Shown: piece after piece, positions 25,946 through 34,850 of the stretch
Layout of the letters: each line of letters starts with the position of its first letter
Numbering within the stretch: the first letter of the stretch is position 1
DNA from: an uncultured Lachnospiraceae bacterium
Lineage (GTDB): Bacteria; Bacillota; Clostridia; Lachnospirales; Lachnospiraceae
Direction: 5' to 3'
DNA: 64,000 bases
Assembly: GCA_947053345.1 (NCBI GenBank)
Contig: CAMRSM010000002.1
Span: forward strand, 122,307 to 186,306
Program-made: the position numbers and the translations under genes
The notes under the pieces: model-generated
What the model saw: only the letters and a program-made list of their open reading frames with translations
Told to the model about the DNA's origin: nothing
Database searches by the model: none

Positions 25946-26590
25946 CTAAATAATTATATTTCTTACGGTCATAAAGCTCTCCGCATACGCAAGGCCGGCC
26001 GTTGCCCCCCGATACATTGCTAACGCCTTGATCCCTTCTGCCGAACGCGGATTCGGATAAGTTTTAATCTGCGATCCGTAACATTGCATCGCTTCAATCT
26101 TTCTGTCAATATAAGCCGAGATGTCAACCCATGTATCCGGGATAAAGCTGCGTTCCGCACTTGGTATGTTCCAGCCTGTCTCGGACAGGGTTTCATACAT
26201 ATAAACCGTTCTTACAGGGCAGCCGTTCATCGGTCTGACCGCTACCAGCACACTTTCCGTAACCTCCCTGTGGTCAAGATGCAAGTCCCATATAAATGGC
26301 ATAAATACGGTTTCTGGTCTGACATCATCAATCACTGCCGATATTTCTTTATTGATCTGTGCTGTCTCCGTGAACTTGAGCCGGACAAACGGCAGATTTA
26401 GAAATATTGATTTTTTTACTCCCAGCTTACGATGGGCATTTCCGGCTTCTTCCTGCATCATTTTGTACTTGGGACCGCTCGTAACTTCACATACGGTAAC
26501 AAAATGGCCGGCATCCGCTAATTTGCAGATCGTCCCTCCCACACCCAGCACTTCATCATCATTATGCGGCGCAAAAACCAATGCGTTCAT
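25946..26590 (-). CDS. PIG-L/LmbE-family deacetylase
   Basis: A 214-aa zinc-dependent N-deacetylase of the GlcNAc-PI/LmbE type. The metal-binding motif VFAPHNDDEVLGVGG is at residues 5-19 and the second histidine segment LHLDHREV is near residue 105. It starts MNALVFAP with a 4-bp overlap (ATGA) with the phosphoglycosyltransferase gene upstream. It may remove an acetyl from an amino sugar so that a different acyl group, from the acyl carrier protein, can be added. That link is inferred from gene order only. Confidence 0.87.
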   Translation of the reverse strand: MNALVFAPHNDDEVLGVGGTICKLADAGHFVTVCEVTSGPKYKMMQEEAGNAHRKLGVKKSIFLNLPFVRLKFTETAQINKEISAVIDDVRPETVFMPFIWDLHLDHREVTESVLVAVRPMNGCPVRTVYMYETLSETGWNIPSAERSFIPDTWVDISAYIDRKIEAMQCYGSQIKTYPNPRSAEGIKALAMYRGATAGLAYAESFMTVRNIII

Positions 26591-27249
26591 GTATTCCCTT
26601 CTTTCTTCGCATCCTCATACAAATTCCGTCCATTAAATTCCCTGCGCGTATCGCCTGCCCTATAATCGCTGCCATAGATCGCTTCTTTGGCCATCGCGGT
26701 CATCATCTTTACATCCACAAGGAAACTGCAATTCTCTATATACCAGATATCATTTTCAAATTGGTCGTTCCACGTCCATGTTTTCATCGGCTTTAGCGGG
26801 ACGCACGCAAGACCCGGACGAACCTTATGCCGCGCGCGGTGTCTTTTGGAATATAGAGGTAAATACCTGATATGTAGCGGTCTTGGACCGACAATACTCA
26901 TATCCCCCTTTAGAATACAGAACAGTTCCGGCAATTCATCTAACGACAATTTTCTGAGCATCCGGCCAAACTTTGTCACACGCTGTTCCCCGGGCAAAAG
27001 CACCCCCTTATCATCCCTTTCCTCCGTCATGGAGCGGAACTTATATAGTTTAAAAATCTTGCCATTCAGCCCCGGCCGTTCTTGCGCAAAGATCACCGGT
27101 CTGCCGTGACAGATCAGCTCCAGAACAGAAAGGATCAAAAACAGAGGGCTAAGCATTATAATTGCAGTACTGCTCAAAACAATGTCAAGCAGCCGCTTGA
27201 CAAAAATCGTATATATTGTTTTTCTGGCTTTCGGCATCTTCCCGCCCAT
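26587..27249 (-). CDS. PglC-type initiating phosphoglycosyltransferase
   Basis: A 220-aa bacterial sugar transferase of the small, monotopic PglC class. After an N-terminal membrane helix (LLDIVLSSTAIIMLSP) come FAQERPGLNGKIFKLYKFRS, with the catalytic D/E replaced by the ER of the family's E-dyad region, then SLDELPEL and MSIVGPRP. It would transfer a phospho-sugar to undecaprenyl phosphate and start glycan assembly. ATG 27249 lies 9 nt after AAAAGGG. It fits with the PglE-like aminotransferase and LpxD-like acyltransferase upstream, so the first sugar may be a bacillosamine-like or N-acylated amino sugar. Confidence 0.9.
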   Translation of the reverse strand: MGGKMPKARKTIYTIFVKRLLDIVLSSTAIIMLSPLFLILSVLELICHGRPVIFAQERPGLNGKIFKLYKFRSMTEERDDKGVLLPGEQRVTKFGRMLRKLSLDELPELFCILKGDMSIVGPRPLHIRYLPLYSKRHRARHKVRPGLACVPLKPMKTWTWNDQFENDIWYIENCSFLVDVKMMTAMAKEAIYGSDYRAGDTRREFNGRNLYEDAKKEGNT

Positions 27250-27306
27250 ATCATCCAACCCTTTTTTTCAGTTTAATCGATTTCATGTAAAACCTGTTTG
27301 CGGCAG

Positions 27307-28209
27307 TCAATTATTCTTCCGAAAGACTTTTGCAGGATTTCCTTTTACCACAGCTTCATCCTCCACATTGCAGACCACAACAGAACCCATTCCAACCACC
27401 GCTTTTTCGCCGATGTGGCAGCCATCCCGTATCGTACTGTTTCCGGAAATGAATGCCCTCCTTCCGGTTGATGAGCTGCCGAACAGAATGCTCTCGCCTA
27501 CCACAAAGGTATCTTCCCCGAGAACTACGTTGTGTGATATAAACGAACTATTATCAATTTTCGTTCCGCGTTTTATGACCGTATTGTCGATCGCCCCGCG
27601 GCCGATGACCGTTAATGCCCCGATCTGCACATTGTCCCCGATGACCACTCCCCCAAACTGCGGCATGGTCAAAGCACTTCCGTCCTCATCCCGGTCTGTC
27701 GATAAGCCGTCAGCGCCAACCACGGAATTTTCTCGAATGATCACGTTATTCCCGATGTGGATCTCACCGACCAGGCGTACCCCAGTCCCGATATAGCAGT
27801 CATCACCGATCTCGACCTCTCCGCCAATGTATGCACCGGGAAGTATGCGGCAATTTTTTCCGATCTTTGCGGTTCTGGCAATATACGTTCCGTTTACGAC
27901 CTCAAAATCCTCAGCCGGGGGATAATAAGTGATATGGTTATCGCGGAAAAACCCACAATATCCCCTGCGGGGCTTTTCACATATTACAACGGCGTGCCTC
28001 TTTTGGATTTTCTCCGGTACTTCAAACGCCCTGGGCCAAAAAACAAGGCAATCCCTGCACTCCAGAAACACATCCGCCCGATCCATATATCCGTCCGACA
28101 GAAACATCACTGCATTATCTTTCGGATTATTTAGAGATGCCGGTCGATAAACAGGAAAATCTTTCTCCGGTATATACTTACAAACATTTACTTCAAAATA
28201 TTTCTTCAT
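27307..28209 (-). CDS. LpxD-like hexapeptide acyltransferase
   Basis: A 300-aa protein with an N-terminal domain of about 130 aa of no known pattern and a long left-handed beta-helix from about residue 130 (YIARTAKIGKNCRILPGAYI onward). This ends GMGSVVVCNVEDEAVVKGNP. A FGGVVIGDNVQIGALTVIG segment closely recalls UDP-3-O-acylglucosamine N-acyltransferase (LpxD). The ATG at 28209 follows GGAAGGTGGGGC. No lipid A genes are nearby, so it probably N-acylates a nucleotide amino sugar, with the acyl carrier protein at 25185 as a natural donor. Donor and acceptor are inferred. Confidence 0.78.
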   Translation of the reverse strand: MKKYFEVNVCKYIPEKDFPVYRPASLNNPKDNAVMFLSDGYMDRADVFLECRDCLVFWPRAFEVPEKIQKRHAVVICEKPRRGYCGFFRDNHITYYPPAEDFEVVNGTYIARTAKIGKNCRILPGAYIGGEVEIGDDCYIGTGVRLVGEIHIGNNVIIRENSVVGADGLSTDRDEDGSALTMPQFGGVVIGDNVQIGALTVIGRGAIDNTVIKRGTKIDNSSFISHNVVLGEDTFVVGESILFGSSSTGRRAFISGNSTIRDGCHIGEKAVVGMGSVVVCNVEDEAVVKGNPAKVFRKNN

Positions 28210-28296
28210 GCCCCACCTTCCAGTACTTGTAACATCCGTTACCAATACTCCGTCCAAATCCGATTTTTCTTTCGCTTCCCTGACAAAAAAAATATC

Positions 28297-29607
28297 TTAC
28301 CGAAAGCAGCGGTGGATAATATCAATCACAACCTCCTGCTGCCCGGCGGTCATTTTATTGTCCGAGGGCAGGCACAGCCCACGGCGGAATATATCTGCCC
28401 CAACATCAACTCCCGTACCGCGGATATAGGCATTTGATCTTCCCCTGCCATTTCCTGCGGCCGTAACAAAAGGATTTGTCCTATAGACCGGCTGCATATG
28501 CATCGGCTTCCATATCGGTCTGCCCTCCGCACCGAATGCCGCTAACGCATCCAAAATTTCCCCCGGAGAAGCTTTGCCGGATTCATGTATCCAAAGTTCC
28601 TCTTTCTCCCCACGGCAATGCATCGCCATCGCCGCCTCATCAATTAACATGCAGGAAAGCCAAAAGTTAGGCTGTGAACGGGATACATCAAAAGGGTTCA
28701 TGGATACCGGCAGATCCTTTAACCCTTCTTGATATCTCCTATAGATTTCCTTCTTCTGCTCAATGTGTTCCTGCAAGTATGGGATCTGTCCCCTCACAAT
28801 GCCAGCCACAATATTGGACATCCGGTAATTGTACCCGATCTCCTCATGCTGATACCAAGGTGCTGCCTCGCGGCTTTGTGTTGACCATTTCCTGACCTTG
28901 TCCGCGTCTTCACGGCTGTCCGTGAAGAACATGCCCCCAGAGCTTCCCGTGATGATCTTATTCCCGTTGAAAGAAACCGCATTGTAGCGGCCTAACGTCC
29001 CAGTCTCGACCCACTGGCCATTCAGCTTGTACTTCGCTCCCAGTGACTCGGCAGCATCCTCCACAATAAGAGCATCATGCTCATCCGCAATTTTTTTGAT
29101 CTCCTCCATCTTTCCCGGGGTTCCGTAAAGATGGGCTAAAACGATCAGCCTCGTCTCAGGGTATTGTTCAAAAGCCTTTTCAAGTGCCGCCGGGCTCATA
29201 TTCCAAGTATCATACTCGGTATCAATAAAAACTGCTTCTCCATCCTCATAGGCAACCGGGTTTATGCTGGCATCAAAGGTGAGGTCCGAGCAAAAAACCT
29301 TCCGGTTCCACAGTACCCCCCGATCCGGCCGTGCCTGCCCATACAATTTTTCGCCGGCAAGCTTGGTCGCAAGATGTAAGGCGGCCGTTCCTGCCGATAG
29401 GGCAACAGCGTGCTTAACACCAAGTATTTCTGCCATGACCCTCTCAATCTCATCTATGTTCTCGCCGACGGTACTGACCCAGTTGCTCTGTATCGCCTGG
29501 TCGACCCACCATTGCTCCTCGCCATGCATCGTGGGGGAGGATAACCAAACTTTGGACCGGAAGGGAGTGATCCCTTGAAAGTCCGGATTCGATTTAAAGT
29601 CTTCCAT
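28297..29607 (-). CDS. PglE-type sugar aminotransferase (DegT/DnrJ family)
   Basis: A 436-aa PLP enzyme. The Schiff-base lysine is in VSFNGNKIITGSSGG; GTAALHLATKLAG, EDAAESLGAKY and GYNYRMSNIVAGIVRGQ are also family marks. It is longer than LegC because of inserts around residues 95 and 320. ATG 29607 has AGGAG at 7 nt. It is the first gene of the long glycan operon. It should make a 4-amino-4,6-dideoxy nucleotide sugar, but only one dehydratase (LegB) is present in the locus, so a partner PglF-like dehydratase must be elsewhere or LegB serves both branches. Confidence 0.87.
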   Translation of the reverse strand: MEDFKSNPDFQGITPFRSKVWLSSPTMHGEEQWWVDQAIQSNWVSTVGENIDEIERVMAEILGVKHAVALSAGTAALHLATKLAGEKLYGQARPDRGVLWNRKVFCSDLTFDASINPVAYEDGEAVFIDTEYDTWNMSPAALEKAFEQYPETRLIVLAHLYGTPGKMEEIKKIADEHDALIVEDAAESLGAKYKLNGQWVETGTLGRYNAVSFNGNKIITGSSGGMFFTDSREDADKVRKWSTQSREAAPWYQHEEIGYNYRMSNIVAGIVRGQIPYLQEHIEQKKEIYRRYQEGLKDLPVSMNPFDVSRSQPNFWLSCMLIDEAAMAMHCRGEKEELWIHESGKASPGEILDALAAFGAEGRPIWKPMHMQPVYRTNPFVTAAGNGRGRSNAYIRGTGVDVGADIFRRGLCLPSDNKMTAGQQEVVIDIIHRCFR

Positions 29608-29978
29608 TGTTTTCTCCTGTCGCTGTTGCTGCTTTTTCTATTTCCTGCGATTCATCCGATTGTCTTGCCGTCTGTCAGATCATAAGATAATCGCTTTCTT
29701 TGTTTTCTTGCCTTCTTTTCTATTTATTGATTTTCATCCATACTTGCTATCCTAAGAGAAGTTGCGGTAAACCAAAGGGCATGCTTCGCCATCCCGTCGG
29801 ATTTGTAATATCTCTACTGGTTCCCCAGATCATTCCACAAATCCCACAGACCTCCCCAAGCATGACCGATTCCCGGTCCGGATGCGCCGCAGCGACAATC
29901 CATCCCGGAAATCTTCCTGACTGACTACCTGCCCGCAGAAACTTTTTTCCGGCAAAAGCTTTTTCAATGGCTTCTCTC
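29608..29978. other. Intergenic leader upstream of the glycan operon
   Basis: Some 370 bp between the helicase stop and the first glycan gene, both on the minus strand. The RBS AGGAG precedes ATG 29607. On the minus strand a TATGAT lies near 29675 but no good -35 is found at the right distance, so the operon promoter is not identified. An 85-codon open frame at 29747-30004 overlaps the helicase end and shows no family pattern. No terminator hairpin with a U-tract is evident. Confidence 0.4.
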
Positions 29979-32621
29979 TCATGCCATGTTCTCCTGTCTG
30001 GCATTTCTCCCCTGTCTGCCCGGTCTTACGCTCCACACCATCCCGATTCCCTCCAGTCTGCCAGCCTGCTCTTTTGTCAGCCCCTTGTGCAGGACCGAGC
30101 CATAGGCGCAACGCTGGTTCGAGATCCATTTCCCGAGGCGGTAACCGTCAGTGCAGACATAATGGTTCGGCACTGCCAGATGCCCGTTTTCCCGGAAATA
30201 TTCCTCCGCGTGCGCAAAGCCCTGCTCGAAAGCGTCCGGAAGCTCCCAGACCATGCCGAGCCCGTCAAGCATTTTGACCTGCCAGCCCGCCAATGTCCCT
30301 CTCCTGCGCCCTGCCCGCTGGCGCTGCAGCCAGATGCCAAGGTTTTTCCCGTTCCCTGCGATATACTTTCTTGGAACGGACAGGTTTCCATGTTCCCGGA
30401 AAAATTCTGCCGCTTCCCCGAACTGCTCGCGCCACGACCGTTCCGCCTGCGACACTCCTGGGACAATCCCGATGGAAGTAAGCTTTTCCTTTTGTTCCTC
30501 TGTCAGCCGCCTGCAAAAATCGTGCCCTGCCGGTATGTCAAAATCTTCTTCTGATTCCTTGTCTGCCAATTTCCCCGAGCGGCTGTCCTCTGAGGCTTCC
30601 ATTTCCGCTTCCCACCTTGCCTTTTGCTCCCGCAGCCAGCGGTCAAGCCAGATACCGTCCTCCACATAGTCCGCCGCCATCCGCAGATTTCCGTGTTCCC
30701 CGTAGTATTTCGCCGCGAGCGCAAACCGCCGTTCCCACGGGTCGTCATTTTCCCAGACCATGCCGATCTCGGTCAGCCGTTTGATATGCTCCGCGTGGAC
30801 ACTTCCATGTCCCGGTTTTGAGAAAGCGCCACCGTTTGCTGCTCTCCTTGCTTTCTTATGCTTATCGCTTTCTCTTTGCCCGGAACAAATTTCTTGAACG
30901 GTATCCGCTTCCTGCCCCCACACCAAGCCCTTCCCCAAGCTGAGATTTTCTGCGCCATCTGCCTCCTTGCTGCATTCCTTTCCTTCCTTCCGGACAGGAG
31001 CCTGCTGCTTTAACCTCCGGTACAGCTCCCGCTGCCTTCTCACCCACCGCCCAAGCCTGCATCCGCTCGCCGTTACAAAATCCGCAGGAACACCCAAGTC
31101 ACCGTGCTCTGCAAAATATTTCTCCGCCTCTGCGAAATTCCGCTCCCATGCTGCCTCCTGCGCGCCCTCCCAGCGCATACCGACTGCGTCAAGCCGCCGG
31201 ATCTGTTCCTCGCTTAAGCAGCCAGCCGTTTTTTTGTTATATACCTTTCTCTGGGTGGCAACCCACGCACCGAGACAATAACCATCCTCCGTCGCATAGG
31301 CCGCCGGGATTTCCAGATTGCCGTGTGTTTCGTAATATTGCTTTGCCATAGCGTACATCGCATCCCAGGAAGCGGCGAGCGTTTCTTTTAACTGTGCAAA
31401 CAGTCTCCTGCAATCTGCCACCTCGTCAATCACCCGGAAATGCTCCCGCACGATCTCATGACCCCTGCCGTCTGCACGGAATGCAAAAACTGCCTCGCGC
31501 AGTTCTTCCTCGACCGCCCCGATGCTGCAGAGGTTTTCAATGTTCATCACGATATCAAAGATTACCGGAGCCCTGCGGCTGCCCGCCGCGAGCGCCCGTC
31601 CGATCTGCTGTTTATAGATGGTGGGCGAAACTGTCGGGCGAAGTAAGATTACTCCGTCCACCCCGTCCACATGGATGCCCTCATTGAGCATGTCAATACA
31701 GTACAATAGCTTTAGATGTGCGCTCGTATCGTCCCTGAATGCCTCAAATTCCTTCCCGGCCTCCCTGTCATCCGAATATACCGTGTAAATATGGGGCGCG
31801 GGATCAACCTTTGCGAACCACTCGCCCGCGAGTTCACGCATTGAGAGAAGGTGCTCATAGCCGGCACAAAAAACCACGTATTTTCCATGTCCTTTCCTTC
31901 CACCCGTCTCCTTTCCGTTCATATGCCGGGCAAAAACTTCGGCAAGTCCGTCCGCTTTTTCTAATGCGCGCCGCAGTGCCTCCAATTCCTTTTCCGCCGC
32001 GCCGCGCACCACTTTGCTCCTCGCCTGCCGCACCCGTGCCTCATAGCGCACTAGTTCTTTTTGGTACGAATAAACCGAGAGCACATATTTCGGCGCGGGA
32101 AGGATTCCTGTTGCAACCGCCGCCCCGAGCGTCAGCTCCGACGCGATATTCCCGCCGAAAAGCTCCCATGCCATATCCCGCCGGTTGTCAAGGTAGCGGA
32201 TGTTCGTCGCGGAAAGCCCCAGCACCTTCGCCTGCGGATACATTTCCCGGAGCCGGTCCACACCCTGCCCCCACGCTGCCGCCCCACAGCGGTGGAACTC
32301 ATCGAGCACGATATGCTCCGGTTTGATCTCTGCAAGCTCCTCCTCCCCCATGCGCATCAGGCGCGCGTAGGTAAAAAATTGAACGTTCTTTAATTCTGTG
32401 CCTCCCGCCGCCCTCCATTTTTCCAACTGCGTCGAAAAAATGTATTCGGATGGCGAAAGCCAGCAAACGGTACTTTCCATATGATCTTCGCAGAACCGGA
32501 ACGCGATGAAGGACTTTCCCGTCCCGGTCGGATGGATGATGGCAGCCCGCCCGGTCTGCGCAAGCATCTGCGCAGCCGCCTCATAGGCTATGCGGTTATG
32601 TTCAAATAAGATGCTTCCCAT
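29979..32621 (-). CDS. SF2 helicase with five C-terminal helicase-associated (HA) domains
   Basis: An 880-aa protein. The N-terminal half is a superfamily 2 DEAD/DEAH-like motor: Walker A HPTGTGKSF at about residues 30-38, Walker B DEFH near 108, motif III GLSATN, and motif VI QQIGRALAAGS near 345. From about residue 420 five HA repeats follow, each with the pattern W-F-A-Y-HG(N/D/H)L and a G..LG.W...QR ending, for example YFAEHGDLGVPADFV and YFRENGHLAVPNHYV. Repeats 2 and 3 are separated by a charged linker. HA-domain helicases occur in accessory regions and mobile plasmids of Firmicutes and Actinobacteria, but their role is not established. ATG 32621 follows AAAGGAG. Confidence 0.85.
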   Translation of the reverse strand: MGSILFEHNRIAYEAAAQMLAQTGRAAIIHPTGTGKSFIAFRFCEDHMESTVCWLSPSEYIFSTQLEKWRAAGGTELKNVQFFTYARLMRMGEEELAEIKPEHIVLDEFHRCGAAAWGQGVDRLREMYPQAKVLGLSATNIRYLDNRRDMAWELFGGNIASELTLGAAVATGILPAPKYVLSVYSYQKELVRYEARVRQARSKVVRGAAEKELEALRRALEKADGLAEVFARHMNGKETGGRKGHGKYVVFCAGYEHLLSMRELAGEWFAKVDPAPHIYTVYSDDREAGKEFEAFRDDTSAHLKLLYCIDMLNEGIHVDGVDGVILLRPTVSPTIYKQQIGRALAAGSRRAPVIFDIVMNIENLCSIGAVEEELREAVFAFRADGRGHEIVREHFRVIDEVADCRRLFAQLKETLAASWDAMYAMAKQYYETHGNLEIPAAYATEDGYCLGAWVATQRKVYNKKTAGCLSEEQIRRLDAVGMRWEGAQEAAWERNFAEAEKYFAEHGDLGVPADFVTASGCRLGRWVRRQRELYRRLKQQAPVRKEGKECSKEADGAENLSLGKGLVWGQEADTVQEICSGQRESDKHKKARRAANGGAFSKPGHGSVHAEHIKRLTEIGMVWENDDPWERRFALAAKYYGEHGNLRMAADYVEDGIWLDRWLREQKARWEAEMEASEDSRSGKLADKESEEDFDIPAGHDFCRRLTEEQKEKLTSIGIVPGVSQAERSWREQFGEAAEFFREHGNLSVPRKYIAGNGKNLGIWLQRQRAGRRRGTLAGWQVKMLDGLGMVWELPDAFEQGFAHAEEYFRENGHLAVPNHYVCTDGYRLGKWISNQRCAYGSVLHKGLTKEQAGRLEGIGMVWSVRPGRQGRNARQENMA

Positions 32622-32704
32622 TGGCGGCTCCTTTCCCGTTCTGCAGCCCGGTGAAAAGCCGATACCGCAGGAAAATCAATCGGGTTCGTACTCATTCGGG
32701 CATA

Positions 32705-33139
32705 TAAAAATGTAATGAAGTATGTCCCTTCATTACACCTTAAAAAAAGCCCCTGATATGCTGTTTTCTATTTTCGATGACCAGAATTATGACGGCGAAT
32801 AAAGAGACGGCGGTATGAACCAAATTATCTCAAAAAGCCCATGATCGTATGTTTCTAGTTCCAAAGACCTGACACCGTTTTTGACTGCGAATAAAATAAT
32901 ATGGAACCTTACAAAGCGAACAGTTTAAGATAATTGAAAGACATAGATGATTTATATATTAAAGAAAAGAAGATTCGTATTTACAAATCTTAAATTAAAA
33001 GGAACAAATCCGAAAAGAACTCCAAATTTATTGACAAGCCATCCGTCACGTGCTACAATATGGAGGATTTAGAGTACAGATTATCGTAAAATTAACAAAA
33101 TTTTCAAGTAATGAAGGGACATACTTCATTACATTTTTA
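32705..33139. mobile_element. MITE-like element, 435 bp, 32-bp perfect terminal inverted repeats
   Basis: Positions 32705-32736 and 33108-33139 are exact reverse complements over 32 bp. Each arm is itself partly palindromic (GTAATGAAG with CTTCATTAC). The 371 bp between them are AT-rich, unlike the flanks, and hold no credible open frame. The ends read TA|AAAATG and CATTTT|TA, compatible with a TA target duplication as left by IS630/Tc1-mariner transposases. No transposase is in the window, so this would be a non-autonomous element moved in trans. Confidence 0.75.
33031..33059 (+). promoter_or_regulatory. Consensus promoter inside the MITE-like element, reading outward
   Basis: TTGACA (33031-33036) and TACAAT (33054-33059) are spaced by 17 bp on the plus strand. 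Transcription would start near 33066, cross the right inverted repeat, and run toward the GNAT gene at 33318. The right terminal repeat would be transcribed and could fold as a hairpin through its internal palindrome. Confidence 0.6.
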
Positions 33140-33248
33140 CTCTAGGCATCAGATAATATCTTACTAACATCATATAAAAGGCGCATTTTCATCCATATGA
33201 TCTTCCATCTTCTGAAACCCCGAATTCCGTGCGTTGGCATATAGAATA

Positions 33249-33277
33249 TGGACAGTGAAAACAAGATATGCTATAAT
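33249..33277 (+). promoter_or_regulatory. Promoter of the GNAT gene
   Basis: TGGACA (33249-33254) and TATAAT (33272-33277) lie 17 bp apart on the plus strand. The predicted start near 33284 gives a leader of about 35 nt with TTGGAGGG ahead of ATG 33318. Confidence 0.75.
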
Positions 33278-33317
33278 GATTTTCGAGATTTACCGGCTTT
33301 TTGGAGGGATATACATA

Positions 33318-33725
33318 ATGAATGTAGAATACAGGACACAGAAAGATTTACCTTGCGATCAACTATATCAATTATTTCTCGCGGTAGGTTGGGCAACGGA
33401 GGATACGACGCAGGAAATGATCGACAATTTCAATATTGCTTTTCTTCATTCCACCTTTGTTTTTTCGGCATGGGTCGACGGGAAATTGGTGGGATGTGTC
33501 AGAGTGTTAAGTGACATGCATTTTCGTTCGATCATTTATGACTTGGCTATTCTGCCAAAATTCCAGAAGAAAGGAATCGGAAAAGAATTAGTGCAAAGAT
33601 GCAGGAATGCTTGTGAAAGTTCGGAATGGCTGGTGCAGACGGATATGGCAAAGGGCTTTTATGAAAAGATCGGTTTTAAAGAAAACCATGATTATTTTCT
33701 CACCATCCCTTGTAAATGGTTTTAA
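33318..33725 (+). CDS. GNAT-family N-acetyltransferase
   Basis: A 135-aa protein and the only clear plus-strand gene in the window. The acetyl-CoA-binding region is LAILPKFQKKGIGKELVQRC at about residues 79-98 (the Q/R-x-x-G-x-G/A type motif A), and the C-terminus has the usual GFYEKIGFKENHDYF. The upstream part of the frame is open for 28 further codons, but GGAGGG before ATG 33318 and the promoter at 33249-33277, which would start transcription inside that extension, fix the start. It is monocistronic, directly beside a MITE-like element. The acetylated substrate is unknown. Confidence 0.9.
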   Translation: MNVEYRTQKDLPCDQLYQLFLAVGWATEDTTQEMIDNFNIAFLHSTFVFSAWVDGKLVGCVRVLSDMHFRSIIYDLAILPKFQKKGIGKELVQRCRNACESSEWLVQTDMAKGFYEKIGFKENHDYFLTIPCKWF

Positions 33726-33930
33726 TTTATACGAAACAATCCGGGTTATTTTATTTGTCCGAGGTTGTTTCCCGGAATTTTTAAAGGCTGCCGCGCAGGG
33801 ATATGACCCTTTTTCAAACCGCAGGTGATTTTTATCCTTTCCGTTTCCGGTAGGATTTTCTGCCTGAACATGGGATATCGGCGTGACAGCCTGGTTCATC
33901 ATTTCCAAAAATCAAATGTCTTTTGATACG

Positions 33931-34833
33931 CTACTTTGCAAACGCTGCCCGCTCCGCTTCGCAGGCACGCTCCAGATGTGCAGCCAGTTCCGCCCTCACG
34001 GCTTCCTCCCCCGCATTCTTTGTCCGTTTCAGATCAAACGCCGCTTTCCACTCGCCGTACACGATACGGTATTTTTCCACCCATTCGGCCATTCCGTATT
34101 TTTCAAAATATTTGAGCGCGTATAACTTTAACCCTGCGTATGTACCAAGATAATATTCCAGGTTCCACATATCATCGGTCAGTTTTTCTTTTATAAATGA
34201 GATCAGTGCTTCGTACGCCGCGAATCCCTTGGCGTTATCACACCACTCCTCCCCGTTCAAATGGGCACGGGCGATGGCAAGCATCCCTTCCGTGGTCTCC
34301 TCCTGCGGTCTGTCCACCTTGCCGCGGACAGCAAGCACGGACAAAATCGGAATCTCCATTTTCCCAAGGTTTTCGTAGGATACCTTGTCCTCATTGCCGT
34401 TAATTTTAAGTGTGTACAGTATTGCTTCCTCGTCATTGTAACCGGTGACCACGCCCCATTCACAGCCGCTGATGTCCCACGCGACCACCCCGACCCCGCT
34501 GTCAATGGACTCCTTTATCATGGCGATGGCCTCGTCGCGGCGCTCTTTCTCGACCGCGTCCTCCCCCCACATCCGCTCCACATAGCCGCAGAGCAATCCT
34601 CCGTTCTCCACCCATCGCTTCTGATCGCCAAAAGACCAAATGCTCGTCGCGCTCGGGCAAAGCCCTCCGCCGTCCACCCACATCCGGAACGCAAATCCGC
34701 TGGTCGCAATGATGTCCTCGAAGAGATCGGCATACGGGCTGTTCTTCACCACTGCCGCCAACGATTTCGCAAACGAAAATAAATAGCCGGTCGGATCCTC
34801 GATCCCTTCCCATGTAATATTCAGTTTCTTCAT
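33931..34833 (-). CDS. Hypothetical protein, possibly cysteine-peptidase-like fold
   Basis: A 300-aa soluble protein that I do not recognise with confidence. It has FAFRMWVDGGGLCPSATSIW near residue 50, then IDSGVGVVAWDI and CEWGVVTGYNDEEAILY around residues 110-140. This pattern is a little like BtrH-N/C39-like domains, in which a cysteine and a later histidine or aspartate act together. The C-terminal 120 residues look all-helical. ATG 34833 follows AGAAAGGAT. It lies downstream of an AraC/GyrI-type regulator on the same strand, with an 86-bp duplicated segment between them, so the two may be co-transcribed. Function is unassigned. Confidence 0.65.
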   Translation of the reverse strand: MKKLNITWEGIEDPTGYLFSFAKSLAAVVKNSPYADLFEDIIATSGFAFRMWVDGGGLCPSATSIWSFGDQKRWVENGGLLCGYVERMWGEDAVEKERRDEAIAMIKESIDSGVGVVAWDISGCEWGVVTGYNDEEAILYTLKINGNEDKVSYENLGKMEIPILSVLAVRGKVDRPQEETTEGMLAIARAHLNGEEWCDNAKGFAAYEALISFIKEKLTDDMWNLEYYLGTYAGLKLYALKYFEKYGMAEWVEKYRIVYGEWKAAFDLKRTKNAGEEAVRAELAAHLERACEAERAAFAK

Positions 34834-34850
34834 AGCTGCTATCCTTTCTA

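Noticed and set aside
29747..30004. 85-codon frame between helicase and glycan operon
   Set aside because: Overlaps the helicase C-terminus, has no RBS and no recognisable fold.
30000..31360. Possible repeat array in the helicase C-terminal region
   Set aside because: The periodicity is at protein level (five diverged HA domains); the DNA copies are too different to be a CRISPR or tandem DNA repeat.
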